Positions 50,534 through 59,023 of a stretch of DNA of 64,000 nt are shown here, in pieces. Position 1 is the first letter of the stretch; each line of letters starts with the position of its first letter. The notes below the pieces were generated by a model. That model made no database searches, had not been told where the DNA came from, and saw only the letters and a program-made list of their open reading frames with translations. The stretch spans positions 310,001 to 374,000 of the forward strand of contig JAUHZY010000001.1 of the NCBI GenBank assembly GCA_030425825.1, in the 5' to 3' direction. The position numbers and the translations under genes were made by a program. The stretch comes from Alphaproteobacteria bacterium (GTDB lineage: Bacteria > Pseudomonadota > Alphaproteobacteria > JAUHZY01).

Positions 50534-51634
50534 ATGACGGATTCACTATCACCGCACAATAATGCGCGGCTGCAAGAATATAATACCAATGATGATAATT
50601 GGGGCGACCCAAACCTTAATGAAATCTTTCAAAAGCTTGATGATAATATTAACGGCTTTGAGACAGTTTCTTTAACAGGTGACAAAACATTTACAAACCC
50701 TAATTACATTCAAAATGAGTTTGTGCAGGCAGGCTATAAATTTACCGATGGTGGAATGTCGGCAGCGGCATCTGTCACATTTCCCTCAACAGAGTTTGTA
50801 AAGGTCGCTTATAACGCAACCGGTTATACATTAACACTGAAGCTTTCTGGGGATACAGGCATCACCTTGACGGCAGGAACGCTTGCGGTGATTTCTTCTG
50901 ATGGCACGAATGTGCGCCTTGTGGCGGGTACGACAATGGGCGGCGGTAGGCTGCAAAATCTTGGCACGCCAACGGCAACAACTGACGCTACGACAAAGCA
51001 GTATGTTGACAATTTGATTGCAGCAGTACAGGCCGCAATTGGCTCTCCGAATGATAATGACTGGGGCGATTTAACAGGCGGCAGCGGATCAGAAGCTTAT
51101 CAACGAAGACGCGGCACAACGGCAGAAAATGATGCGTTCACAGGGCTTGTGGGCGAGGTCGTTGTTGACACGGATAAAAGCACGCTTCGTGTTCAAGACG
51201 GCGTAACGGCTGGCGGGCATGAGGTGGCGAAGGCAGATCTGTCTAATATTTCAGAGATTGACGGAGAAATCACAATCTCTGGATCAAGTGGAAGTCTTGT
51301 TGATTTTGATGTCCCTTTAGAGGGGTGGCGCAGAACATTCGAGGATAACGGCGGCAGCCGCACGCTTGATTTAACGGATGTTGGGTGTGATATTTTGTTT
51401 TCAAACGCATCAGGTTTTTCAATCACATTCCCAGGCGACGCACCGATTGGAGCGGAAATTGATTTTTGTATTGGTGGCACTGGAGGCATGTCTTTGGTGG
51501 GTGCAAGCGGAGACGTTCTTGTGTCTTCCTTAACGCAAGACACGATTTCAACGGCTACCTTCACACAGTATTCTGAAGGTCGCGCAAAAAAAAGAAAAGA
51601 AAACGAAATTTGGATTGCGGGGATTCATAGCTGA
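50534..51634 (+). CDS. Tail fibre-like protein, 366 residues
   Basis: N-terminal virion-anchor-like part (NDDNWGDPNLNEIFQKLDDN), then beta-rich stretch and the fibre repeat phrase RLQNLGTPTATTDATTKQYV, common in phage tail fibres. A second segment RRRGTTAENDAFTGLVGEVV with VDTDKSTLRVQDG is the 'major tropism determinant' type motif. Probably a fibre or its adaptor. Stop overlaps the next ATG (TGATG). Confidence 0.75.
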   Translation: MTDSLSPHNNARLQEYNTNDDNWGDPNLNEIFQKLDDNINGFETVSLTGDKTFTNPNYIQNEFVQAGYKFTDGGMSAAASVTFPSTEFVKVAYNATGYTLTLKLSGDTGITLTAGTLAVISSDGTNVRLVAGTTMGGGRLQNLGTPTATTDATTKQYVDNLIAAVQAAIGSPNDNDWGDLTGGSGSEAYQRRRGTTAENDAFTGLVGEVVVDTDKSTLRVQDGVTAGGHEVAKADLSNISEIDGEITISGSSGSLVDFDVPLEGWRRTFEDNGGSRTLDLTDVGCDILFSNASGFSITFPGDAPIGAEIDFCIGGTGGMSLVGASGDVLVSSLTQDTISTATFTQYSEGRAKKRKENEIWIAGIHS

Positions 51635-52572
51635 TGTTTGGACTTCGTGCAGGATGTTTTGCTGGTCAAACATTTGAAAACATCCAAACTTTCACATCTT
51701 CGGGAAGCTTTATTGTTCCTGCTGGTGTCACAAAGCTAATTGTAAAGGCTTGGGGTGCTGGTGGCGGATGGGGTGAGGGTGGCAATAACACATCAAATTC
51801 AGGCAGCGGGGCATCTGGCGCAAGTGTTACGGCAAAAGTTCCTGTGACACCTGGCGAAACACTCTCTTACGTTGTCGGACTCTTGGGGAAAAGCTCTAAT
51901 GTGGCAACTCCCTCATCCGAGTCAACAGGGGTTGGTGTGCGCGGTTTTGGTGTTGATTTTGAAGGTGCAAATGGCGGCGGCTACACTGGCATATTTAGAG
52001 GCGCAACACCTCTTGTTATTGCTGGCGGCGGTGGTGCTGGTGGATCTGCTGATGCTGGAAGCGGTGGAAATCCAGGTGGATCTGGCGGTAGAGGCGGTGC
52101 GCCGAGCGGTGAAGATGGCACAGACGGAACAGGATCAGGAAATCTTGGATCTGGCGGAAGTGGAGGCACGGTTGTATCAGGTGGAGCAGGCGGGAATGAT
52201 GGCGGTGGCGGCTCTGCCGCTGGTGGTAAGGCTGGCACGTCTTTGCAAGGTGGTGACGGTGGATATGACAGCCCCGCTGGAACAGGATTAAGCGGATACA
52301 GATCAGGCGGCGGTGGTGCTGGTGGCGGCTATTATGGCGGCGGCGGCGGTGGTGCTGGTGGAGATGGTGGATCTTCAAGTGGTGCTGCTGGCGGTGGTGG
52401 TGGCGGATCATCCTACATTATAGGGACTGGGGTAGACACGGCATATTATCAAGGTGCATCAAGAACCGCACCCGCAAACACATCTGATGATGATTATAAC
52501 GCCAGCTATAACGGCGCAGCAGGAGTTTATTCAACTGCTGCAAAAGGTGGCTATTTGGTGTTGAGGTACTAG
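51634..52572 (+). CDS. Glycine-rich tail/receptor protein
   Basis: 312 residues. The first 85 form a beta domain (FTSSGSFIVPAGVTKLIVKA, then WGAGGGWGEGG). Residues 115-265 are about half glycine (runs GGGGAGG, GGGSSYI), as in Gly_rich tail-tip proteins that form polyglycine-II sandwiches and bind receptors. The minus strand here carries long open frames, which are shadows. Confidence 0.75.
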   Translation: MFGLRAGCFAGQTFENIQTFTSSGSFIVPAGVTKLIVKAWGAGGGWGEGGNNTSNSGSGASGASVTAKVPVTPGETLSYVVGLLGKSSNVATPSSESTGVGVRGFGVDFEGANGGGYTGIFRGATPLVIAGGGGAGGSADAGSGGNPGGSGGRGGAPSGEDGTDGTGSGNLGSGGSGGTVVSGGAGGNDGGGGSAAGGKAGTSLQGGDGGYDSPAGTGLSGYRSGGGGAGGGYYGGGGGGAGGDGGSSSGAAGGGGGGSSYIIGTGVDTAYYQGASRTAPANTSDDDYNASYNGAAGVYSTAAKGGYLVLRY

Positions 52573-52573
52573 C

Positions 52574-54649
52574 ATGGCAGAAATTTCAATCATTCCCCTG
52601 CGTCCAGGATTAAACCTGGATGACAGCGATACCGCTATATCTATAGATGCGTCTGGCAAAATACAAAAGCGTCCTGGGCGTGGTGATTTCAGATATACGG
52701 ATTATGGTCGCTTTGTGGAGGGTTTTTTTCAGGCTGTTGGAGGCTATGAAACGTTATCATCAACAGCTTTAAGCGGTGTATGCCGCAATATGTTGGGATG
52801 GAAGAAGGACGGCAATCTTTTGTTTGCGTTTGGCACGCACACACATTTACAGGTGTTTAAGGGCAATACGCTTTATGACATCACGCCAATTGAGGCGCGC
52901 ACAGGAACGTTATCAGGCGCAATATCAACGACAGATACCAGCGTTACGGTGTCGGTTGCACATACGGCTCACGGTCTTGCGGTGGACGATATTATACAGT
53001 TTTCAGGCGTTGAGGCGGTTGGCGGCATTACACCAAATGGTCAGTTCACGGTGAAGGCGGTAGCAGACGCAGATAATTACAGCTTTGACTTCACATCGGC
53101 GGCAACGTCAACGGTTGGCTCGGCTGGTGGATCAGCAATTGCTTATAAATATTTTGATGATTCAGGTAGTGAAACTGATGTCATAGATTCAACAGATACA
53201 GAGGCGGTATTTAATTTTAATATCACTGGACATGGTCGTGATACGAATGATCGCTTTGAATTGTTGGATGATGTGTCCATTGCAGGTGTGACGTTAAGCG
53301 GTGAATATGTTGTCACAAAAATTGATGATGATAACTTCACAATCACGCATAGCGCGGCGGCAACGTCAACGGTTTCAGGTGGGGGTGGCACATTCCGTTA
53401 TCTTTATTACTTGAAGTCAGGGCGCATTAATGGTGATTCTGGTGGATTTGGGACAGGGCCATACGGCGTTGGCGGTTACGGCACAAGCGATCAAGATCAT
53501 ATTTTTCCTCGTAAATGGTCTTTGGAAAAATGGGACGATCAGCTAATCGCCAACCCAAAGGGCAAGGGCATTTTCTTCTGGAGCGGTGATGTGACAAGTC
53601 GCGCCATACAGATTTATAATGCACCTGAAAGGGCCGATCACGTATTGGTCACACCGCAACATCATGTGATGGCATTTGGCACGAATGATCCAACTACAGG
53701 CGAATACAAGCCTTATCTGGCAAGGTGGACGAATCAGAACAATTATGAAGATTGGGCGGTCACAGAAACAAGCCAGGCAGGGTTTTTGGTGTTGGGGCAG
53801 GGCGGCGGCTTTATTGATGTTGTGCGCGCCAGAAAAAACATTATTGCTTTTACAGGCGATCAGCTTATTACGCTGACCTATGAAGGCAATCCAAACACAG
53901 TTATTTACGCCTCTGACTTTGTAGAGCTGGCAGCACCGCCAATATCAAAAGACAGCGTTGTTACAATTAATGGTGATGTGTTTTGGATGACACATAAGTC
54001 AGGCTTTTACAAGTATTCAAATGGCACAGTGGGTGAGATCCCTTGCTACATTAAGCAAGATATTCGTGACAATCATAAACCATCACAGATTGAAAAGGTT
54101 GTGGCGCATTATGATAAAGACGTGAAGGAAATCACATGGTCATATGTTGATCGCCGTGACAACACGTTGGAAATCAGCCGCCTTGTAGGCGTAAACGTCA
54201 GTGATTTTTCTTGGTGTACAAGGACATCTGATCGCACGGCTTGGTGGTCTGGTGCGGTTGCCGAATACCCTGTTGGCGTAAAATATGATGGTTCGGTCCT
54301 GTATCATGAAAAAGGTTACACCGATGAGAATGGCGGACCTATTCCTTGGGAATATGAAACGGTTCCTATTTCTATCCTGTTTGGTGAAAACATGGCAGAT
54401 ATTGACAAATTTATCCCAGATAATAAAGGGCTGCAAGGGGGGGTTGATTTAACAATCAAGACCAAGAACAGGCCAGCGGACACATACCTTGAAAGCGGTC
54501 CTTATTCATATAATGCCGCAACAACGGATGTCAGTTTAAGCCTTTCGGCATCTTTTGTTTCTGTGCGTGAAAAAGGCACAGGCACACCGACATACACCCG
54601 CAAGGGCGGCATTAATATCGAGATTCAAGATTCAGGCATGAAACCATAA
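52574..54649 (+). CDS. Tail tube/nozzle protein candidate with duplicated Ig-like modules
   Basis: 691 residues. The opening phrase PLRPGLNLDDSDTAISID with KIQKRPG is typical of short-tail stem proteins. Two related beta modules lie at about 120-195 and 205-280 (AHGLAVDDIIQFSG versus GHGRDTNDRFELLD, ending in SAATSTV/AAATSTV). The rest is a beta-propeller-like body (WSLEKWDDQLIANPKG). Fits a nozzle at the tip of the short tail. Confidence 0.75.
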   Translation: MAEISIIPLRPGLNLDDSDTAISIDASGKIQKRPGRGDFRYTDYGRFVEGFFQAVGGYETLSSTALSGVCRNMLGWKKDGNLLFAFGTHTHLQVFKGNTLYDITPIEARTGTLSGAISTTDTSVTVSVAHTAHGLAVDDIIQFSGVEAVGGITPNGQFTVKAVADADNYSFDFTSAATSTVGSAGGSAIAYKYFDDSGSETDVIDSTDTEAVFNFNITGHGRDTNDRFELLDDVSIAGVTLSGEYVVTKIDDDNFTITHSAAATSTVSGGGGTFRYLYYLKSGRINGDSGGFGTGPYGVGGYGTSDQDHIFPRKWSLEKWDDQLIANPKGKGIFFWSGDVTSRAIQIYNAPERADHVLVTPQHHVMAFGTNDPTTGEYKPYLARWTNQNNYEDWAVTETSQAGFLVLGQGGGFIDVVRARKNIIAFTGDQLITLTYEGNPNTVIYASDFVELAAPPISKDSVVTINGDVFWMTHKSGFYKYSNGTVGEIPCYIKQDIRDNHKPSQIEKVVAHYDKDVKEITWSYVDRRDNTLEISRLVGVNVSDFSWCTRTSDRTAWWSGAVAEYPVGVKYDGSVLYHEKGYTDENGGPIPWEYETVPISILFGENMADIDKFIPDNKGLQGGVDLTIKTKNRPADTYLESGPYSYNAATTDVSLSLSASFVSVREKGTGTPTYTRKGGINIEIQDSGMKP

Positions 54650-54661
54650 GGAGGAAATAAA

Positions 54662-55552
54662 ATGGCAGATCCATTCACAATGGCAACGGCGGCAAAGTAC
54701 GCCCTTCCCGCCCTAGGATCAATCGCAGGCGGTTTAGGCGGTCAAAAGAAAAGTTATCTTGAGAAGCTTTACGAAGGCGAGACAGGTGCAAACGCCGAAC
54801 AGTTAAGGCGTAATATTGGCACAGCAAATACAGATCCTTTTGCATTCACAGCACATGCAACGCCTAACGAGGTAACGGCATATAACTATGCAGAACAATT
54901 GCCTAACAATTATGATATGGGCGTGGGGCACGGTATCGCACAGGATGTTGGGCAGAACTTTGAGCTGCAAAAGATTAAGGGTGCGGATTTATCAGGGTAT
55001 ATGAACCCTTATCTTGACCAAGTGTTAACGCCAACATTGCGTGAGCTGCAAAATCAATATCAGATGAATCAATCAGCCACAAATGCTGCGATGACAAAGG
55101 CGGGGAATTTTGGCGGATCAGCACAGGCACTTAATAATGCGCAAGTGACACAGGATTATTTAACGAATGTTTCTGACACAACAGGGCGCGCAAATTATGA
55201 CGCTTATAATCAGGCAATCAATAATCTGTCCCTTGATAACCAGTTCACGACACAAGAGGCGGCAACACGCCTTAATGCGTCTGATGCAATGGGCCTTGCA
55301 GCACTGCGTAAGAACGAGCGTGACACAGGCATCCTTAATGGATTGTTAAGCGTCGGCGGTTATGAGCGTGATTATAATCAAGGTGTTCTAGATACGCCGT
55401 TCAAGCTGATGCAGCAACAGCAGCAAACCCTTGCAGGTGTGCCAAGTTATCAGCCAACGCAGGAATCAAATCGTATTGCGGGGATGCTGCAGGGTGGTAT
55501 TGGAGCTGCGTCAATTGGCAATCAGTTTGGTCTTTACAAAAAAAATTCTTAG
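54662..55552 (+). CDS. Internal virion/ejection protein candidate 1
   Basis: 296 residues. Hydrophobic Ala/Gly-rich first 30 residues (ATAAKYALPALGSIAGGLGG), then helical Asn/Gln-rich body (MNQSATNAAMTKAGNFGGSA). First of three consecutive genes in the position of podovirus ejection proteins. AGGAGG precedes the ATG. Confidence 0.65.
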   Translation: MADPFTMATAAKYALPALGSIAGGLGGQKKSYLEKLYEGETGANAEQLRRNIGTANTDPFAFTAHATPNEVTAYNYAEQLPNNYDMGVGHGIAQDVGQNFELQKIKGADLSGYMNPYLDQVLTPTLRELQNQYQMNQSATNAAMTKAGNFGGSAQALNNAQVTQDYLTNVSDTTGRANYDAYNQAINNLSLDNQFTTQEAATRLNASDAMGLAALRKNERDTGILNGLLSVGGYERDYNQGVLDTPFKLMQQQQQTLAGVPSYQPTQESNRIAGMLQGGIGAASIGNQFGLYKKNS

Positions 55553-55561
55553 GGGGAAAGA

Positions 55562-56545
55562 ATGGTTAAACCTTTTTTATTGCTGCCTGAAGAGCCGCCT
55601 AAGTTGGGCATTCAGGATCCACAAACAGCTATTAATATACAGATGAATCAGCTTAGGCAGCAGATGGCAGATAGGAACAACAAGAACGACTACTTGTTCA
55701 GCGGTGCAGGGCTTGGTGCGGCACAGATTAATGATACAGACAATCTTGGCGCGATGATCTTAAAGGTCAGCATGGGCCTTAACAAAGGCAATGCGGACTG
55801 GATCAACAAGCAAGACGAATTTACAAAGGGCCTTATAAATCATTATCAATCTTTGGACAGGTTGAAGCAGGGACTAAATATAAGAAACCAATTCCAGATT
55901 GACGCTGAGGACAGAAAGCAAGGTGCTTTGGATAACCAGCGTGATGTCGCGCTTGCAAATATGGCGGGGCAGCAAGCCGTTATCCAGGACCGTCAGAAGA
56001 TGGGCCTTCCAGTGAATAATGTTGTTTCTACAGGTGGTGAGAAAATTGGTGAGAGATTTGTTTTACCTGAAGGACACACTTTGCCAAAATCAGACGTATC
56101 AAAGATAAGAGATATTGATAAACAGTATGATATTGTTGCAAAGGCTGTTGACAACTACAAAGCAAGGTTGGATGAGTTGGGCGGCCCTCGATATGCTCCT
56201 GGCGCATTTGGATATGAGTTTACTCACGGTCCAGAGGGAAAATCTTTGGATGCAGCCCATGGTGAATTGATTGTTGAGATGAAAAACCTCTTTGAATTGG
56301 GGGCACTTCAAGCACCTGATATTGCTATTCTTGAAAGATTTCTTAGCGATCCAAACTCTATTACCGCCCAGAGACTCGGGAAAGATGGTCTTGTGGCGCA
56401 ATTAAAGAGGGTTGTCGAGAAAGTTAATGAATCAAAAGCCTCTGTTGCCAACTCATACGGTCTTGTTGATTTAGGTGTGCAAAAAGAACTATCCGCCCAA
56501 AATGAGGGTTCCAGTAACTTCAAAACAAAATATGGACTTGAATAA
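55562..56545 (+). CDS. Internal virion/ejection protein candidate 2
   Basis: 327 residues, helical, Gln/Asn-rich (NIQMNQLRQQMADRNNKND). C-terminal half has KLSDVSKIRDIDKQY-like helices. No family recognised. Stop overlaps the next ATG by one base. Context gives the role. Confidence 0.6.
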   Translation: MVKPFLLLPEEPPKLGIQDPQTAINIQMNQLRQQMADRNNKNDYLFSGAGLGAAQINDTDNLGAMILKVSMGLNKGNADWINKQDEFTKGLINHYQSLDRLKQGLNIRNQFQIDAEDRKQGALDNQRDVALANMAGQQAVIQDRQKMGLPVNNVVSTGGEKIGERFVLPEGHTLPKSDVSKIRDIDKQYDIVAKAVDNYKARLDELGGPRYAPGAFGYEFTHGPEGKSLDAAHGELIVEMKNLFELGALQAPDIAILERFLSDPNSITAQRLGKDGLVAQLKRVVEKVNESKASVANSYGLVDLGVQKELSAQNEGSSNFKTKYGLE

Positions 56546-58749
56546 TGGCAGATTTAGATCGCATTAAAAGAAATGTCGCAAAGATGGCTGGCATGAATGC
56601 GCCAGAATCTGATATTGACGGATATATTGCATCAGAAGGCGTAAGTATTGATCAGGTGAGAGATCACACGATTGGCAGTGATTTAATTAAACCTGATGAT
56701 TCTAATTTTGCGAAGACAGCAAAGACCATTGGCGGCATGGGGCAGCGTGCTGGTGATATGCTTTCTGGTGGTTTATTTGATGAGGCTCAAGGCGGTATTG
56801 ATGCGGCGGGTACTTTTGCAGGGGCAAATGCAGCAAATATCATTAACTATGCTTTGGGTAGAAAAGATAAGGTTGTTGATCCGATTGCTGAGGCTGGAAG
56901 GGCTTACAATGAAAAGGCGCAATCTGTGCGTGACCTTAATCAAAACTTTGGCAGTGAGAATCCTGTTCCTGCTTTTATTGGTGATGCGGCTGGCGGCATA
57001 GTGGGTGGCGTTGGATTGACACGACTTGCCGCAAGGCATGCACCCAAGGCTCTTGGTGCGGTATTAAATCCATCAACTTTGCGGGGTAAATCTTTGGTAG
57101 GGGCTGCAACAGGTGCAGGAAGCGGATATGCTTACGGTTTTGGCTCTGGTGAAGGTGGGTATGAAGCAAGAAAAGAGAATGCAAGAAGCGTGCGAAATCT
57201 CGGCGCAGGGTTTGGTGCTGTTTTACCTCCTGCCGTCGCAGCCTTGTCTAGGGTTGCAAAGCCAGCACTAAAACCACTGGCAAACAAGATACTTAATTCA
57301 AGGCAGGCGGCGGAACAGTCTGTAGAAAGCGTTGTTGAAAGCCCATCTTCACAACCCACATCTTCCCTTGCGAGTGCGGAAAGGCAAATTGGTGCATCTC
57401 TGCCAGAGGACTTTGATTTTGGAGCGGCGATACGTGAGCTTTCAGATAGTCGAAAAAATAAAACGCCAGTGGCATTGGCTGATATTTCTGGTGCTGATTT
57501 TAAGGGGCAAGTCAGAGGTTTGGCAGGAAGGTCTGGGTCTGCAAGGGATATTATAACAAAAAGACTTGATGATCGTGCCAGCGGTGCAGTTGATCGCACA
57601 TATCAAGAATTAACAAGAAGCATCTCGCCCGTTGGTAAATATTTTCAACATGTTGATGAAATCATTAGTGAGAGAGCAGGTAAGGCCAAGAACTTCTATG
57701 ATCGTGCCTTTGGTGTGAGGGAGTCTGGTATTGTATCAAACAGTAATGCGCAGGGAATCTTAATTAAAGACCCTGTTGTTGATTCATTAATAAAAGATCA
57801 TACAATGGTAAAAAATGCCCTTGCAACAGCAAGAAAAGAAATTGCAGATGACATGCTGGTTGGCGGTTATAAGCAAGGCGCAATCGGCAGTCTTGGTAAA
57901 TTACCAAATAATCATATTATTGTTCTTGATTCAGTGAAGAAAAAGCTGAATCAAACAGCAAGGGAGGCATACCGTGCAGGGCGTAATAATGATGGGCGCA
58001 GAGCGTCAGAGGCAGCAGATTATTTAACCAGCACATTAAAGCGTCAAAATCCAAGATACAGGCAAGCCTTGAAGATTTATGCCGATGATTCAAAGGTTCT
58101 TGGGGCGGTTGAAGACGGCAGAATATATGACCGATTGCGCCCTGAAGAAATTGCCAGAAAAATGAAAGATATGTCAGCATCAGAGGTTGAAGCGTTTAAA
58201 GTTGGTGTGCGTGAAAACCTACAAAAGAAAATAGGACGTGTGCGTCTTGGATCTGGCGATAATGGCAGCACGGACCCTGTTAAAAAGATATTTGGCAGCA
58301 AGGATCAGCGTGATCAATTACGTGAAGTATTCAGGTCAAAGGAAGAGTTTGGCGCATTTGAAGAGAGGTTGAAGGCTGAAATTCGAGGGTTTGAAACAAA
58401 GGCAAATATAATAGGCGGATCAAACTCGGATTTAAATATTGCCAAGCTTGGTTTGAACAAGTTAGCCGTTGCGATGCAACAAATCAGAGGCGGTAAGAGT
58501 GAGGTTTTGAAAAAGATCTCTGAAAAGCTTGGTCAGGTTGACGATAAGACAGCAAAGGAAATAGCGGACATTGTGACAGACTTTGAAAGTGATAAGGCTG
58601 TGCGTGTGCTGCAAAGAATCAAGAGAGATAGAAAGCTGCAAAAGATTTTGAAAGAAATTGCAGAAGATCAGAGCTTTGGCGGGGCGATTGATCCTGCATT
58701 CTCATCTGGCATTGGTGGAGGTTATTTTGGCGTTTCTGTTGGGAATTAG
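56545..58749 (+). CDS. Internal virion/ejection protein candidate 3
   Basis: 734 residues. An N-terminal 40-residue helical module (KRNVAKMAGMNAPESDIDGY). Residues 60-240 are Gly/Ala-rich with membrane-active character (IGDAAGGIVGGVGLTRLAAR; GAATGAGSGYAYGFGSGEGG). The rest is a long helical region. Such proteins are ejected into the host envelope with the DNA. Overlaps the minus-strand gene by 4 nt at its end. Confidence 0.7.
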   Translation: MADLDRIKRNVAKMAGMNAPESDIDGYIASEGVSIDQVRDHTIGSDLIKPDDSNFAKTAKTIGGMGQRAGDMLSGGLFDEAQGGIDAAGTFAGANAANIINYALGRKDKVVDPIAEAGRAYNEKAQSVRDLNQNFGSENPVPAFIGDAAGGIVGGVGLTRLAARHAPKALGAVLNPSTLRGKSLVGAATGAGSGYAYGFGSGEGGYEARKENARSVRNLGAGFGAVLPPAVAALSRVAKPALKPLANKILNSRQAAEQSVESVVESPSSQPTSSLASAERQIGASLPEDFDFGAAIRELSDSRKNKTPVALADISGADFKGQVRGLAGRSGSARDIITKRLDDRASGAVDRTYQELTRSISPVGKYFQHVDEIISERAGKAKNFYDRAFGVRESGIVSNSNAQGILIKDPVVDSLIKDHTMVKNALATARKEIADDMLVGGYKQGAIGSLGKLPNNHIIVLDSVKKKLNQTAREAYRAGRNNDGRRASEAADYLTSTLKRQNPRYRQALKIYADDSKVLGAVEDGRIYDRLRPEEIARKMKDMSASEVEAFKVGVRENLQKKIGRVRLGSGDNGSTDPVKKIFGSKDQRDQLREVFRSKEEFGAFEERLKAEIRGFETKANIIGGSNSDLNIAKLGLNKLAVAMQQIRGGKSEVLKKISEKLGQVDDKTAKEIADIVTDFESDKAVRVLQRIKRDRKLQKILKEIAEDQSFGGAIDPAFSSGIGGGYFGVSVGN

Positions 58750-58979
58750 GCGAAGTAAACACCGCCAAGATAATGTATGGCAAAAAGGATAATTGCTAGA
58801 CCTAAAAGCAATATGTTTGGGTTTTCAATTTTTCCATCAACAAGCCACGGTTTAAGATCGAAGAGCTTATTAAGCATGAGAGCAAGGCAGAATACGAACA
58901 AGAACCCAAGCGAGTCCTGTGTGTTGCTCATCTTGCCTTCCAACTCCGCCACTTTTTGTATGAGTTCTGCATTTGTCAT
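58746..58979 (-). CDS. Small two-TM membrane protein, antisense cargo gene
   Basis: 77 residues: a 20-residue N-terminal helix (MTNAELIQKVAELEGKMS), then two hydrophobic segments (LGFLFVFCLALMLNKLF and ILLLGLAIILFAIHYLG). The only minus-strand gene in the late region. A consensus promoter ends only 7 nt before the ATG. Such genes in phages are usually expressed from the prophage and often exclude other phages. No family is recognised. Confidence 0.65.
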   Translation of the reverse strand: MTNAELIQKVAELEGKMSNTQDSLGFLFVFCLALMLNKLFDLKPWLVDGKIENPNILLLGLAIILFAIHYLGGVYFA

Positions 58980-58986
58980 GGCGGTG

Positions 58987-59016
58987 ATTATACCTGAAAA
59001 CATCTGAAAGAGACAA
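58987..59016 (-). promoter_or_regulatory. Promoter of the antisense cargo gene
   Basis: On the minus strand TTGTCT (59011-59016) and perfect TATAAT (58987-58992), 18-bp spacer. The start point would lie at or just before the ATG (58977-58979), predicting a leaderless message; no Shine-Dalgarno is present. Confidence 0.6.
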
Positions 59017-59023
59017 GAAAAAC

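Noticed and set aside
52016-52411. His/Arg-rich minus-strand frame opposite the glycine-rich gene
   Set aside because: Shadow of GGN codon runs; no start signal.
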